Shown: positions 37,791 through 49,556, counted from the stretch's first letter. The stretch is 64,000 bases of DNA from an uncultured Mucilaginibacter sp. (GCF_903893715.1 NZ_CAITNG010000153.1:21632-85631); one strand, 5' to 3'. The notes: generated by a model not told the origin, from the sequence alone. Numbers and translations are program-made.

Positions 37791-38741
37791 CTATTTGATC
37801 ATCCAGAACATTTTGATGCTGAAGAGTATCTTGCGCCATTCCGAGCGGTTTTTGTAGGCCAGTATCCGGTCGCGGTATTTTAAGAACAGGCGCATGCGGT
37901 TAAAGTCATTGATGAGCGAAAAGCTTTCGTAACTCGTTGAAAGTCCGGCGAAAGCGGCTTTTTGCTCGGTGAGATAGTCGGGGCATTTTTCGTACAGTAG
38001 TCGCATCCGTTCACGCGCTTTGGCTTGTATCACTTCTTTAGCCGGTTTCACTTTTTTTACCTTTTTAACACCTTCGGTTTTTACACCAAACACATTCGCG
38101 CTGTGCTGTCGGTACCATACCAACGGCTCATCCACAAACAACAGTTGACTTTCAAAAGTAGCTACAAAACCGAGCCAGTAATCGTGCGGTATCATGGTAG
38201 GCAGCGGCATACTATCGAGCATAGTTTTGCGGGTGAGTATCATGGCGTGGCCCGCGGCTGTGTTGCCAATGGTGTATTGCAGGCAATCGTCGTAAGTTTG
38301 CAGGTACTTGGTGTCGGATAGTTTTTTACCTGTCAGTTCGCCTGCTTCGTTAATAATGGCCGAGTTGCAATACACGATGGCATTACCGGCCAGTTTGGCC
38401 ATCAAAAACTCCGTTTTGTTCGGTAGCCAAATGTCGTCCTGATCGCAGGGCGAAATGTAGTTGGCAGTAGAAAGCAGGAGGCCTTTTTCAAAATTCTTTA
38501 CATATCCAAGATTTACTTCGTTAACATAAACCTTGATGTTGGCATATTTTGCAGCGTATGCGTTCAGGATAGCAACGGTATCATCAGTCGAGCAATCGTC
38601 GACGACAATGATCTCGAGGTTGGGATAAGTTTGGTTGACGATGCTGTCCAACTGTTCGCGCAAAAAGCGGGAACCGTTATAGGTAGCCATCACAACAGAA
38701 ACCAAAGGTTGAGCAATTTGAGCACTCATAGCTAAGGGCAA
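37791..38741 (-). CDS. Glycosyltransferase family 2 protein
   Basis: PLVSVVMATYNGSRFLREQLDSIVNQTYPNLEIIVVDDCSTDDT; SPCDQDDIW. Confidence 0.94.
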   Translation of the reverse strand: MPLAMSAQIAQPLVSVVMATYNGSRFLREQLDSIVNQTYPNLEIIVVDDCSTDDTVAILNAYAAKYANIKVYVNEVNLGYVKNFEKGLLLSTANYISPCDQDDIWLPNKTEFLMAKLAGNAIVYCNSAIINEAGELTGKKLSDTKYLQTYDDCLQYTIGNTAAGHAMILTRKTMLDSMPLPTMIPHDYWLGFVATFESQLLFVDEPLVWYRQHSANVFGVKTEGVKKVKKVKPAKEVIQAKARERMRLLYEKCPDYLTEQKAAFAGLSTSYESFSLINDFNRMRLFLKYRDRILAYKNRSEWRKILFSIKMFWMIK

Positions 38742-38838
38742 ATTAAACCATAAGCAATTTCAAATACAACTGTAATTGTGCGGGATGCCATTTTACCTGA
38801 ATATTTGTTTTATAATTGCATACAACAAACCTTTTTAA

Positions 38839-39900
38839 GTGGACAAGCCCAATATATTAGTCACGTTCGACTCGATGAAACATGCCAATTCGGGTTTCTT
38901 TTATTTTGGGAAAAGCCTGGGCGATGCTTTGATCGAAGAGAATAAGGAGGAGTTCGGCCTGACTTATTACCTGTCGAAAAACGCCACTTACCAGTTTGAC
39001 AACAAGGTGTATAAAGAGTTCCTCTCGACCTTCCATAAACTGTACTTCCCTTCATCAAAAAAGTACGACCTTGTTCATTTTACCGACCAGTACTGCCGCT
39101 TAAGGCCCAAAAATGTTGCTGCCAAAAGGATACTGACCGTGCACGATTTTAACCATGTGCACGAGGGACGTAAATCGCCAAAAAAGGTTGCCCGATTCAT
39201 CAAAAACCTGAAGCAGTACATCAGCGTTTGCGATTATGTGGTGGCTATTTCCAATTTTGTAGCCAACGATATTGCCACTTATATGCCCGAAGCAAAAGAT
39301 AAGATACGGGTAATTTATAATGGTGCCGATAAATTGATTGTACCAAAAAACCATAAGCCTCAATTTGTGCCGTCAAAGCCATTTATATTTACGATAGGCT
39401 ATGTGGTGGGGAAAAAAAACTTTCATGTATTGCCAGCGCTGTTAAAAGGTAACGATTATATACTGGTGATATCGGGCAAAGAATCGGCTTACCGGGACCG
39501 GATAATCGCGGAAGCCAAAAAATATAATTGCGAAGAAAGGGTGATCATTACCGGACCCATAAGCGAAGCGGATAAGGCCTGGTATTATCAAAATTGCGAA
39601 GCATTTGCGCTGCCATCAAAAACAGAGGGTTTTGGTTTACCGGTTATTGAGGCCATGCATTTTGGCAAGCCGGTTTTTTTATCCAACCTTACCTCGCTGC
39701 CCGAAGTTGGGGGCGATGCCGCGTATTACTTTGATAGCTTTGCACCGGAGGCTATGCAACAGGTTTTTAATGCGGGGATGAAAGATTTTAAGACTAACAA
39801 CAATGCAGCCGAAGTGATGGCACGTGCCCAAAAGTTTAATTGGGACAAAAGCGCACAACAATACCTGGCTTTATACCGGGAGTGCCTCGCACCCGCATAA
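38839..39900 (+). CDS. Glycosyltransferase family 4 (GTG start)
   Basis: FALPSKTEGFGLPVIEAMHFGKPVFLSNLTSLPEVGGDAAYYFD. Confidence 0.92.
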   Translation: MDKPNILVTFDSMKHANSGFFYFGKSLGDALIEENKEEFGLTYYLSKNATYQFDNKVYKEFLSTFHKLYFPSSKKYDLVHFTDQYCRLRPKNVAAKRILTVHDFNHVHEGRKSPKKVARFIKNLKQYISVCDYVVAISNFVANDIATYMPEAKDKIRVIYNGADKLIVPKNHKPQFVPSKPFIFTIGYVVGKKNFHVLPALLKGNDYILVISGKESAYRDRIIAEAKKYNCEERVIITGPISEADKAWYYQNCEAFALPSKTEGFGLPVIEAMHFGKPVFLSNLTSLPEVGGDAAYYFDSFAPEAMQQVFNAGMKDFKTNNNAAEVMARAQKFNWDKSAQQYLALYRECLAPA

Positions 39901-39974
39901 TTGACATACGGCTGTTTTATAGCATAATAATTATCGCCCATTAATACTTAATTTTGCGGGCTTTACACATATAA

Positions 39975-41798
39975 ATGAAAACATACTTCAGGTTACTTTC
40001 TTTTGCCAAGCCAATTGAAAAGTTTGCCATACCTTATATCATCTGCACTGTATTTTCGGTCATATTCAGTACGCTAAACTTTGCGTTATTAGCGCCTTTA
40101 TTGAAAACCTTATTCAACAATCAAAAACCCGACCCACATTTGTTAAAGCCAAGCAGTTGGTACGATGTTTTGGGGAAATTCAATTATTACGCTAACCTTG
40201 CCGACCTTAAATTTGGTGCAACTACTACCTTACAAATAGTTTGTTTGGTTATCGTGTTATCGGTGTTGCTGAGTAACATTTTTCGCTATCTCTCGCAGCG
40301 CATTATGGAAAACCTGCGTATCCATACCTTGCTGAATCTGCGTAGCTCAGTGTTTAATAATGTGATGGGCTTGCACATGGGCTATTTCAACAACGAACGC
40401 AAAGGCGATATCATATCAAAAGTTGCATCGGATGTCCAGGTGGTTCAGTATTCTGTTACGGGTACTTTGCAGGTAGTATTTAAAGAGCCGCTACAACTGT
40501 TCGCTTTTATGTTCATGCTATTCACTATATCATTTAAGCTTACACTTTTTTCGATGCTGGTTATCCCGGTATCGGCATTTGTGATATCGCGAATAGTAAA
40601 AAAGCTCAAACAACAAGCAATCGAGGCCCAAAAGACGTACGGTAACATGATCAGTTATTTGGATGAGGCACTTACCGGTATCAAAATTATCAAAGCATTT
40701 AATGCTGCTGAGTTTATCAAAAATAAGTTTAACATTGAAAATACGCGGTATTCAAAAATAATCCGTTCAATGGCTAAACGCCAGCAATCAGCATCACCGG
40801 TATCAGAATTTTTGGGTGTAACCATGATATCAAGTATCGTGTTGTACGGTGGATCGATGGTTATTTCTGGCCATTCTGAGTTAAAACCAGAGGCTTTTAT
40901 AGACTACATTATCCTGTTCTCGCAGGTAATGCGTCCCGCCAAGGCAATATCCGATTCGTTCAGCAACATACACTCAGGTATTGCTGCGGGTGAACGCGTA
41001 TTAGAACTGATTGATGAGAAGTCACTTATTACCGACTCCCCGGATGCTGTTGCAGCAAAAGAATTTAGTAGTGATGTTACCTTTAAGGATGTTTCATTTG
41101 CTTACAATGAAAAAATCGTTTTAAACAATATTAACCTTATTATCCCGAAAGGTAAAAAGGTAGCCTTAGTTGGGCCATCCGGTGGGGGCAAATCAACATT
41201 GATCGATCTGATACCGCGTTTTATTGAGCCACAGGAAGGAGCAATATTTATTGACGGAAAGAATATCCAAGACCTGACAACCGATTCAGTTCGTGCATTA
41301 ATGGGTATCGTTAACCAAGAATCGATTCTATTTAACGACACCATATTCAACAATATCGCCTTCGGTAAAACCGATGCCACGATGGAGCAGGTTGAAGCCG
41401 CGGCACGCATAGCAAATGCCCACGATTTCATTGTGGATACCGAAAATGGCTACGATACCAATATTGGCGACCGAGGCTCCAAGCTTTCGGGCGGCCAAAA
41501 ACAACGGATATGTATTGCGCGCGCTGTACTGAAGAACCCGCCGATCATGTTGCTGGATGAGGCGACATCGGCATTGGATACGGAATCGGAAAAGCTGGTG
41601 CAGGATGCCTTGAACAACCTGATGCAAAACCGTACCTCGCTCATCATAGCACACCGTTTAAGCACCATACAAAATGCCGATATTATCGTAGTGTTGGAGA
41701 GCGGTAACATTGTTGAGCAAGGTACCCATACCGAACTTGTTAACAAAAACGGCCTTTACCGTAAGCTGATAGATATGCAAACCTTTAATGCCGATTAA
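39975..41798 (+). CDS. ABC transporter, fused permease/ATPase (MsbA-like)
   Basis: VALVGPSGGGKSTLIDLIPRF; SGGQKQRICIARAVLKNPPIMLLDEATSALD. Confidence 0.95.
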   Translation: MKTYFRLLSFAKPIEKFAIPYIICTVFSVIFSTLNFALLAPLLKTLFNNQKPDPHLLKPSSWYDVLGKFNYYANLADLKFGATTTLQIVCLVIVLSVLLSNIFRYLSQRIMENLRIHTLLNLRSSVFNNVMGLHMGYFNNERKGDIISKVASDVQVVQYSVTGTLQVVFKEPLQLFAFMFMLFTISFKLTLFSMLVIPVSAFVISRIVKKLKQQAIEAQKTYGNMISYLDEALTGIKIIKAFNAAEFIKNKFNIENTRYSKIIRSMAKRQQSASPVSEFLGVTMISSIVLYGGSMVISGHSELKPEAFIDYIILFSQVMRPAKAISDSFSNIHSGIAAGERVLELIDEKSLITDSPDAVAAKEFSSDVTFKDVSFAYNEKIVLNNINLIIPKGKKVALVGPSGGGKSTLIDLIPRFIEPQEGAIFIDGKNIQDLTTDSVRALMGIVNQESILFNDTIFNNIAFGKTDATMEQVEAAARIANAHDFIVDTENGYDTNIGDRGSKLSGGQKQRICIARAVLKNPPIMLLDEATSALDTESEKLVQDALNNLMQNRTSLIIAHRLSTIQNADIIVVLESGNIVEQGTHTELVNKNGLYRKLIDMQTFNAD

Positions 41799-42526
41799 TG
41801 GAGAAGCAAGCTTTTTTGGTTTCGGTAATATGTGTAACCAGGAATGCCGCATCGCAATTGCCGGGATTGATTGATAGTGTGCGCAAGTACAAAACAGCTG
41901 AAGTTGAATTTATCATCATCGATGGGAATAGTACCGACGAAACCGTAAATTGCATCAAACAAAATAAGGACGTTATAGATTTTTGGTTGAGTGAGCCCGA
42001 TAAAGGTATTTACGATGCCATGAATAAAGCTGTTGGCTATGCGCATGGCAAATGGCTGTACTTTATTGGTGCCGATGATATTTTGTTGGACGGGTTTGCA
42101 GAGATGCTGCCTCGATTGGAAGATGATAGCACTGTTTACTACGGTGGAGTAATTTATCATGGGAAACCATTGTCGAAAGAGTTTGATAACTATACATTGG
42201 CCAAATCGAATATTTGCCACCAGGCAATATTTTACCCGGCTGCCGTTTTTAAGAAATATAGTTACGATACCAAATATGTGATTTGGGCAGACTTTCATTT
42301 GAATATACGCTGCTGGGCCGACCCTGAATTTAAGTTCGAGTACCATAAATTAATAGTAGCAAATTACGGGCAGGGCGGCTTTTCGGAAACGGCAGTTGAT
42401 GCTGTTTTTGAAAAGGAACGTGAAGGGCTGATCAGGAAGTATTTGGGGGCTTATGCCTATTGGCGCTTTTTAAACCGACAGCACGGAGCCTGGGGGATGA
42501 TAAAAAGGATATTTAAAGCAGCATGA
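41798..42526 (+). CDS. Glycosyltransferase family 2 protein
   Basis: VSVICVTRNAASQLPGLIDSV...FIIIDGNSTDETV; SEPDKGIYDAMNKAVGYAHGKWLYFIGADD. Confidence 0.93.
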   Translation: MEKQAFLVSVICVTRNAASQLPGLIDSVRKYKTAEVEFIIIDGNSTDETVNCIKQNKDVIDFWLSEPDKGIYDAMNKAVGYAHGKWLYFIGADDILLDGFAEMLPRLEDDSTVYYGGVIYHGKPLSKEFDNYTLAKSNICHQAIFYPAAVFKKYSYDTKYVIWADFHLNIRCWADPEFKFEYHKLIVANYGQGGFSETAVDAVFEKEREGLIRKYLGAYAYWRFLNRQHGAWGMIKRIFKAA

Positions 42527-43623
42527 TCAAAGTTTTATTCGACCATCAAAAATTCAGCGAGCAGAAGTACGGCGGTATCAGCCGGGTGTTTGCGCATTTG
42601 ATTGGCGGGATAAAAACGAGCAGTGAGTTTAGCTTAAAATTGGGCGTATTATACTCGGATAACTATTACATTAAAGACGAGCCACAACCATTTAACAATG
42701 CAATAGGACGATTTTTGTTAAAAGGGAAAGCCAAAAGGGCTTATAAATGGAACAAGCTATACAGCAAGTACCTGATCAAAAAAGGCGATTTCGATGTGTT
42801 TCATCCCACTTACTTCCACCCTTACTTTTTAAAGTACATTAACAAGCCCTACGTGCTTACCGTGCACGATATGATATACGAATGTTTGCCCGATTATTTC
42901 CCGCTAACTGACCCTTTGCCAAGATGGAAAAAGGAAACCGTACAGAAGGCGGCGGGTGTGATTGCGATATCAGAGTCGACAAAAAGGGATTTGGTAGAAA
43001 TACTCAAAGTACCTGTAGATAAAATTACTGTAATATACCATGGCATTGATTTGGACGCTCCGTTGGATGTAGAAGTTGTTCTTGGTCTGCCCGTCAAATA
43101 CCTGCTTTTTGTGGGCGAAAGGGGCAATTACAAAAATTTCTTCAGGTTTATTAATTGCTGCGGGCAACTGGCTGTTGATTACCCTGATCTGCATTTTGTT
43201 TTTGCCGGCGGCGGCGGGTTCCGGGTTTCGGACAGCGACTTCATCAACAGGTTGAATTTGACCGATAAATGCGTACAGCTTAACGCCACCGATGCGCAAT
43301 TGAACTACCTATATCAAAACGCGGAATTTTTTGTGTTCCCATCATTATACGAAGGCTTTGGATTGCCATTGCTCGAGGCTTTTAAAGCGGGTTGCGCGGT
43401 TGCAGCAAGCAACACCAGTAGTTTCCCCGAAATAGGCGGCGATGCAGTGTGCTATTTTGACCCGATGGATGAGCAAAGCATGTTTAAAGCTTTTAAGTTG
43501 TTATTGGATAAGCCCGAGATAAAAGCAGGATTCATTGCAAAGGGAACAGAGCGGGTTAAAGCATTTAGCCTTCAAAAACAAATTGACGCTACATTAGCCC
43601 TTTATAAAAGCGTGGTAGGGTAA
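42523..43623 (+). CDS. Glycosyltransferase family 4 protein
   Basis: FVFPSLYEGFGLPLLEAFKAGCAVAASNTSSFPEIGGDAVCYFDP. Confidence 0.94.
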   Translation: MIKVLFDHQKFSEQKYGGISRVFAHLIGGIKTSSEFSLKLGVLYSDNYYIKDEPQPFNNAIGRFLLKGKAKRAYKWNKLYSKYLIKKGDFDVFHPTYFHPYFLKYINKPYVLTVHDMIYECLPDYFPLTDPLPRWKKETVQKAAGVIAISESTKRDLVEILKVPVDKITVIYHGIDLDAPLDVEVVLGLPVKYLLFVGERGNYKNFFRFINCCGQLAVDYPDLHFVFAGGGGFRVSDSDFINRLNLTDKCVQLNATDAQLNYLYQNAEFFVFPSLYEGFGLPLLEAFKAGCAVAASNTSSFPEIGGDAVCYFDPMDEQSMFKAFKLLLDKPEIKAGFIAKGTERVKAFSLQKQIDATLALYKSVVG

Positions 43624-44433
43624 TCAGCCCAACTTGCTTTTTATCATTTCCCAATCGCGTTGCAGCAAGGTTTCTCTTAAATTGTAAACCTGTTTGTCGT
43701 GCTTCCTTAAAAACTTGCGCATTTTCCTGATAAAAAACGGATCACGTATTTTGAAGGGGTTAGTTCTTAGTTCCTTTTTGGTGAACAGGTGCCAGCGTTG
43801 ACCATCGGTATAAAAATTATAGCCTAACTTTTTAGCCATATAAGCTAAGGCTGCTTCGGTAAATATGGACACGTGCTGGCCGGTTTCGGGTATAAAGTAC
43901 CACCAGTCGTTCACGCTTTTAGGCGTTGGGTTTGGCAGTAGTTCGGTCGAAAACAGGAAACTATCGGAATATTTTAAAACCGTTTCAAGCTCTGCATAAG
44001 GGTTGGGCAGATGCTCCATCACTTCGAAAGCTGTTACCATTTCGAACCTGGTATCGGTGTCAATATCTTTCAGATCAAAAAACTCGGCAAACAGATTATC
44101 GCAATATCGGTCTGTGTTGTAAAAATCAAAACCTTTGTCGCGCATCAGTCGGGTAAATACGCCATACCCGCCACCATAGTCCAAAAACTTCCCATCGGCG
44201 TTAAAGTTTTTCGACAATATCTTTTCCAGCTCATTGCTCAGGTTAATGTTACGACCCAGCAAACCAATATCCAATTTGGTGATAACGGAGGAATAAGCTT
44301 CATCCAGCCAATAAGGTTCTTCGGTTTGGACAAAACCGGTTTCGTTGCATTGAAAATAGCTGACCTTGTATTTATTTAGGATGGTAGCTGTAAAAAGCAA
44401 TGTGGTTTGGCCGCCGGTAATTTTACTGAGCAT
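43624..44433 (-). CDS. Class I SAM-dependent methyltransferase
   Basis: GKFLDYGGGYGVFTRLMRDKGFDFYNTD; FEMVTAFEVMEHLPNPYAELE. Confidence 0.9.
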   Translation of the reverse strand: MLSKITGGQTTLLFTATILNKYKVSYFQCNETGFVQTEEPYWLDEAYSSVITKLDIGLLGRNINLSNELEKILSKNFNADGKFLDYGGGYGVFTRLMRDKGFDFYNTDRYCDNLFAEFFDLKDIDTDTRFEMVTAFEVMEHLPNPYAELETVLKYSDSFLFSTELLPNPTPKSVNDWWYFIPETGQHVSIFTEAALAYMAKKLGYNFYTDGQRWHLFTKKELRTNPFKIRDPFFIRKMRKFLRKHDKQVYNLRETLLQRDWEMIKSKLG

Positions 44434-44479
44434 GTTTTAATTTGAGCCCTAAATTATAAATAATATTTGATTGGCTTGG

Positions 44480-45409
44480 CTACCTGATGAACAGGCGTTT
44501 GAACCGGGCTTTTAAAGTTTTGTCCTTCTTTTTTCGGGCCTCCACATTAAAATCTTTGTTCAGGGTAAACATATCGGCTTCTTTTTCGGGCAACATATTT
44601 TTAGGATGGATAATGTCGTTGATATTGGATAAGGGGATGCCCGCGTTTTCGTTCTCTATATCCGAAGTATGGGTTGCACCGCTGCCAAAGCCTATATTGC
44701 TCACCAGGTTGACATTGGGCATAACGCTCAAACCTTTTTTCATAAAGTTGGTAAAAGCTAATTGGTAGTCCCAGGTGTTGATTTTTTTGGCTTTTAAGAC
44801 TTCAAATATTTGCATCCAGCTATTAACAACATAAGTATCGCCAAAGATATCGTGGAGTTGTTGTTTTACTTCATTGTCGTTATAGTCTGATAAGTCAACA
44901 TCATAATCCGCCCAAACGCGCTTCCAGCTTGCCCATCCCCAAACATGGGTCAGTTTCGAAAAGTAATAGGACGCTTCGCCCCAAGTATTACCTTGCTGAA
45001 AATTGGAGCCGGCTATATGTCTCACACGGTTATCGTTCCGGTAATAGTCAAGCAAGGTATCGCAAAAATAAAAGAAGCTTGTTACGGGTAAACAGTCGTC
45101 CTCTAAAATGATGCCTTCATCTTCCTGATCGAAAAACCAACCGATGGCAGATGAAACAGCCACCTTGCAGCCTAAATTCTCGTCCCGGTATAGTGTTTTG
45201 AGTTCACAGTCCCAATCAATTGCTTTGATAATAGCTCTGGTTTGTTCGCACAATAAAGCCTCATTTTCTTTATCGGACCTCGGCCCGTCGGCAGCTACAT
45301 ACAGGCGGGCCGGTTTTGCATGCCTTATTTGTTCGAAGACCTTTTTGGTTACATCGGGCCGGTTAAATATCAGGAATAATACGGCAGACCTTGTTTGGTA
45401 ATTTTGCAT
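44480..45409 (-). CDS. Nucleotide-diphospho-sugar transferase (GT-A fold)
   Basis: AVLFLIFNRPDVTKKVFEQI; GIILEDDCLPVTSFFYFCDTLL; HVWGWASWKRVW. Confidence 0.88.
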   Translation of the reverse strand: MQNYQTRSAVLFLIFNRPDVTKKVFEQIRHAKPARLYVAADGPRSDKENEALLCEQTRAIIKAIDWDCELKTLYRDENLGCKVAVSSAIGWFFDQEDEGIILEDDCLPVTSFFYFCDTLLDYYRNDNRVRHIAGSNFQQGNTWGEASYYFSKLTHVWGWASWKRVWADYDVDLSDYNDNEVKQQLHDIFGDTYVVNSWMQIFEVLKAKKINTWDYQLAFTNFMKKGLSVMPNVNLVSNIGFGSGATHTSDIENENAGIPLSNINDIIHPKNMLPEKEADMFTLNKDFNVEARKKKDKTLKARFKRLFIR

Positions 45410-45433
45410 GTACTATAAAATACAGGCAATATA

Positions 45434-46510
45434 CTATCGCCCGATAATCCACTTCAATTTTGTTTTGTTGAGCAATTTAACAAATGCAATAACAATAACA
45501 TAGATAATTAAAAAGCGCAGCAATTGGTAAACAACTAAAACCGGCAACCACAGATGGTTAGGGTTAATATTAAAAGGGTCGAAAATAGCAGAGAGTAAGC
45601 TTACCACTAAAATATAATGGATCAAATAAACTCCGTACGTTGTTTCACGGGGTTTAAATGAGGTTATTAATTTAAAATTTCGTCTTTTTAGCATCAGGAA
45701 AAAGCAACTTAGCGAAAATAGGATATTGCTGAAGCGCAACGAATTATAGGGGTCGCTGTTATGTAGTGATTTTAAAAAGCCCGTTTCGGTAACTCCAAGA
45801 AACAAAGTAGCAATGGTTAAGCCCCACCATAGCCAAAGCGGGGTTTTATCAATCCACAAATTGACTTTGTCCCAATTTTTATTTAATTGAGCACCCAGCC
45901 ATAAAAAAAACACAAAACCGAATATTGCAGTGGTATGCCCTGGCGGTATCCATGAGAAATAGATATTGACCGAATAGAAAATAGTAAATAATGCCAGTGC
46001 CGCACCCAAAACATAGTTGTACAGGTATTTTTTAAAAACCAGCAACAAAGTAATACAGAACAAGAAGTTTGGTATGAACCAATAAATGGTGTAAAGGTAA
46101 GTAGTTTTAACGTTGGTGATGAAGGATGAGTTATCGTCGGGTGTACCCGCAATGCCCCTCACCTTATTTAACAGAAAGCCGTAGTTTGTTACCACGATAT
46201 ATATTAACGACCAGATAACCCAAGGCCAAATGGTACTTTTAAGCCGACGGTTTAAATATTCAACGGGCGTGTAATCGGTAAATTTTTCACCAATTAAAAA
46301 ACCGGCTATCACAAAAAAGATGATGGTACCAAACTTGCTTATTTGTATCAGCGTTACGTATATAAACTCGCGAAAACCGGTTGGGTTGTATAATGCCGGC
46401 TGAAAATAAATGCTATGTTCCATCACGATGAACATCATCGCGATACCGCGGATTGCATCTATAAAGTCGTAGTTTTTTTTGGTAGTGTTATTATCAATTA
46501 AATTAGTCAT
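45434..46510 (-). CDS. Acyltransferase family 3 membrane protein
   Basis: YDFIDAIRGIAMMFIVMEHS start and multiple TM segments. Confidence 0.92.
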   Translation of the reverse strand: MTNLIDNNTTKKNYDFIDAIRGIAMMFIVMEHSIYFQPALYNPTGFREFIYVTLIQISKFGTIIFFVIAGFLIGEKFTDYTPVEYLNRRLKSTIWPWVIWSLIYIVVTNYGFLLNKVRGIAGTPDDNSSFITNVKTTYLYTIYWFIPNFLFCITLLLVFKKYLYNYVLGAALALFTIFYSVNIYFSWIPPGHTTAIFGFVFFLWLGAQLNKNWDKVNLWIDKTPLWLWWGLTIATLFLGVTETGFLKSLHNSDPYNSLRFSNILFSLSCFFLMLKRRNFKLITSFKPRETTYGVYLIHYILVVSLLSAIFDPFNINPNHLWLPVLVVYQLLRFLIIYVIVIAFVKLLNKTKLKWIIGR

Positions 46511-46613
46511 GTATGGCAGATATACCTATTGTACTATATTTTCAGGCAAAGGTTTAGTTGATTGATGAAATCAATATGAAAACTTACGGGTAAGTATGGA
46601 AAGCTTAGGGGCA

Positions 46614-46652
46614 GGCACAAAAAAGCCCCCGAAAGTAGTACTTCGGGGGCTT
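46614..46652 (-). terminator. Rho-independent terminator after infB
   Basis: Stem AAGCCCCCGAA/TTCGGGGGCTT with T-run on the minus strand. Confidence 0.85.
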
Positions 46653-46676
46653 ATATTAGCTAAGGTAAGTTGTTTG

Positions 46677-49556
46677 TTACAACTTACGTTTTACTTCCAC
46701 ATTTTCGTAGGCTTCCACTATGTCGCCAACTTCAATGTTGTTAAAGTTATGGATGTTCAAACCGCACTCGTAGCCGGTGGCCACTTCTTTCACATCGTCT
46801 TTAAAGCGTTTCAATGAAGCCAGTTCGCCCGTGTAAATTACCACACCCTCACGGATGATACGTATCTTGCTGTTTCGGTTGATTTTACCGTCCAATACCA
46901 TACAGCCTGCAATAGTACCGACTTTACTGATCTTGAAGGTTTCGCGTATCTCTACGTTAGCCACAATTTTCTCTTCGAATGTTGGTGCCAACATACCTTC
47001 CATCGCAGCCTTGATTTCGTTGATGGCATCGTAGATGATGGAATACAACCTGATGTCGATCTGCTCCTGTTCGGCCAATTTACGGGCACTACCCGAAGGG
47101 CGTACCTGGAAGCCGATAATGATCGCATCAGAAGCTGAAGCTAACAACACGTCCGATTCGGATATTTGACCAACGGCCTTAGATATGATGTTTACCTGTA
47201 TCTGATCGGTAGATAGTTTAAGCAACGAGTCGGATAAGGCCTCGATCGATCCATCCACGTCACCTTTTACAATGATGTTCAGTTCCTTGAAGTTACCAAT
47301 CGCTAAGCGGCGGCCAATTTCATCGAGCGTGATGTGTTTTTGCGTACGCAAGCCTTGTTCGCGCTGTAATTGTAAACGTTTGTTGGCAATTTCGCGGGCT
47401 TCAGGTTCGCTTTCGAGGGCATTGAATTTGTCGCCCGCTGTAGGGGCACCCTGCATACCCAGTACCTGTACCGGTGTTGATGGACCTGCGGATTCAACAC
47501 GCTGGCCACGCTCGTTGGTCAAGGCCTTAACACGGCCGCTATAGCAGCCGGCCAATATCGGGTCGCCCACGCGCAGCGTACCTGCCTGTACTAAAACAGT
47601 GGTAACAATACCACGGCCTTTATCTAATGCCGCCTCAATAACTGTACCTACGGCACGTTTATTAGGGTTAGCTTTTAATTCTAATAATTCAGCTTCGAGC
47701 AATACTTTTTCGAGCAACAGATCGACATTCAAACCTGTTTTGGCCGATATTTCCTGGCTCTGGTATTTACCGCCCCATTCTTCCACCAAAATATTCATGG
47801 CCGAAAGTTGCTCCCTTACCTTATCGGCATTGGCACCCGGTTTATCAATTTTATTGAAAGCGAAAATGATTGGTGCGCCTGCTGCCTGCGCGTGGTTAAT
47901 GGCCTCGCGCGTTTGCGGCATCACACTGTCATCCGCAGCTATAACGATGATGACAATATCTGTTACCTGCGCACCACGGGCACGCATAGCGGTAAAGGCC
48001 TCGTGGCCCGGTGTATCGAGGAAGGTGATTTTGCCTTTGTTTTCGGGCAATGTTACTTCGTAGGCACCAATATGCTGGGTTATACCACCCGCTTCGCCGC
48101 CTATAACGTTGGTTTTACGGATAAAATCGAGCAATGATGTTTTACCGTGATCGACGTGGCCCATAATGGTTACTATCGGTGCACGTGGTATCAGGTCGGC
48201 CGGATCATCCGGTTCGTTTAAGTTAGCTTCTTCGTCCTGTGGTTTTACAAACTCTACTTCAAAGCCAAATTCCTCGGCAACAATGCTCAAGGTTTCAGCA
48301 TCCAAACGCTGGTTGATGGATACGAACATACCCAGACTCATACAGGTAGAGATGATCTGTGTTACCGATACGTCCATCATCGAAGCCAGTTCGTTGGCGG
48401 TTACAAACTCGGTTACCTTTAATACTTTGCTTTGCAGTTCCTGCTCTAAAGCATCTTGTTCACTCATCGCGGCCACGTCATCGCGTTTTTGGCGACGGAA
48501 CTTGGCGCGTTGCGCAAATTTGCCCGATTTACCGGCACCACTTAAACGTGCGAGTGTTGCCTTGATCTGGTCTTGTATCTCTTTTTCCGAAGGTTCTTCT
48601 TTTTGGCCACCTGCCGATGTTGGTTGCTGTCCTTTATTCCTGAAATCGGGGCGCGAAATAGTGCTTTGGCCTTTTTTAAATTCGGGGCGCGGTGCACCAC
48701 CCGGCTGTTGGCCCGGTTGTTGCCCTTGCGGGTTTTGTTGGCCCGGCGCATTGGTTTGCGGCCTTTGGCCCGGCGCGTTTTCTTTGCGTTTGCGTTTGCG
48801 CCTTTGCTCGGCGGCGCTGTTTGATGATGCTATGGGCTGGTTGCGCTTAGGCGTATTTACAGGCAACGTTATCTTACCGATAACGTTAGGACCTGTCAAG
48901 CGTTCGGCCTTGGCGCGTATTACGTCATCTTCTTCACCGGCAACTTCCTCAATCTCTTCAACTACAGGTGCCTTTTCTTCTACTTTGGCAACAGGTTGTG
49001 GTATTGGCTCGGGTTTTGGTGCCTCGGGTATTTTTTCGACGGGTGCTGCTACAGGAGCGGCAGCCACCGGCTCAGGTTTTACCGGCTCCGGCGTCTCAAC
49101 TTTTACCTCCTGTTTTGGTTTGTTCAGGTTATCGAGGTCTATTTTCCCTACCACTTTAACGCCGGGCAAGCTGCTTTCCTCGTGCTCGGTTACAACCGGG
49201 GCAAGGGGCTTTGGCTTTTCAACCGGATGTGCAGGGGGGGAAAAAGTATGTAAATTTTTAACCAGTATTTCTTCCTGCTCAAAATCTTTTGGGCGCGTGG
49301 TGTGCGGTACATGTTCGGGCACACCGGTCTCTTCACGCCTAATTTTACCAATGCTTATTTGCTTGGCTTCTTCTTTCGTGATTTTATCTGCCTGAAATTC
49401 TTTCAAAAGGGCATCATACATTTCGCCTTCAATTTTAGCATTGGGTTGCTTTTCTATCTTGTAACCCTTTGATGCTAAAAAGTCGACGATGGTACCTGTA
49501 CCAATGTTGAGCTCTTTTGCTGCTTTAAATAACTTTATTGACTTGTCTTCTGACAT
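46677..49556 (-). CDS. infB: Translation initiation factor IF-2
   Basis: [57 protein letters not shown]. Confidence 0.98.
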   Translation of the reverse strand: MSEDKSIKLFKAAKELNIGTGTIVDFLASKGYKIEKQPNAKIEGEMYDALLKEFQADKITKEEAKQISIGKIRREETGVPEHVPHTTRPKDFEQEEILVKNLHTFSPPAHPVEKPKPLAPVVTEHEESSLPGVKVVGKIDLDNLNKPKQEVKVETPEPVKPEPVAAAPVAAPVEKIPEAPKPEPIPQPVAKVEEKAPVVEEIEEVAGEEDDVIRAKAERLTGPNVIGKITLPVNTPKRNQPIASSNSAAEQRRKRKRKENAPGQRPQTNAPGQQNPQGQQPGQQPGGAPRPEFKKGQSTISRPDFRNKGQQPTSAGGQKEEPSEKEIQDQIKATLARLSGAGKSGKFAQRAKFRRQKRDDVAAMSEQDALEQELQSKVLKVTEFVTANELASMMDVSVTQIISTCMSLGMFVSINQRLDAETLSIVAEEFGFEVEFVKPQDEEANLNEPDDPADLIPRAPIVTIMGHVDHGKTSLLDFIRKTNVIGGEAGGITQHIGAYEVTLPENKGKITFLDTPGHEAFTAMRARGAQVTDIVIIVIAADDSVMPQTREAINHAQAAGAPIIFAFNKIDKPGANADKVREQLSAMNILVEEWGGKYQSQEISAKTGLNVDLLLEKVLLEAELLELKANPNKRAVGTVIEAALDKGRGIVTTVLVQAGTLRVGDPILAGCYSGRVKALTNERGQRVESAGPSTPVQVLGMQGAPTAGDKFNALESEPEAREIANKRLQLQREQGLRTQKHITLDEIGRRLAIGNFKELNIIVKGDVDGSIEALSDSLLKLSTDQIQVNIISKAVGQISESDVLLASASDAIIIGFQVRPSGSARKLAEQEQIDIRLYSIIYDAINEIKAAMEGMLAPTFEEKIVANVEIRETFKISKVGTIAGCMVLDGKINRNSKIRIIREGVVIYTGELASLKRFKDDVKEVATGYECGLNIHNFNNIEVGDIVEAYENVEVKRKL

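Noticed and set aside
48166-49395. 409-aa plus-strand ORF antisense to infB
   Set aside because: It shadows the low-complexity Pro/Gln/Glu-rich N-terminal part of IF-2; composition is S/G/C/F-rich with no recognisable domain, so it is a codon-bias artefact.
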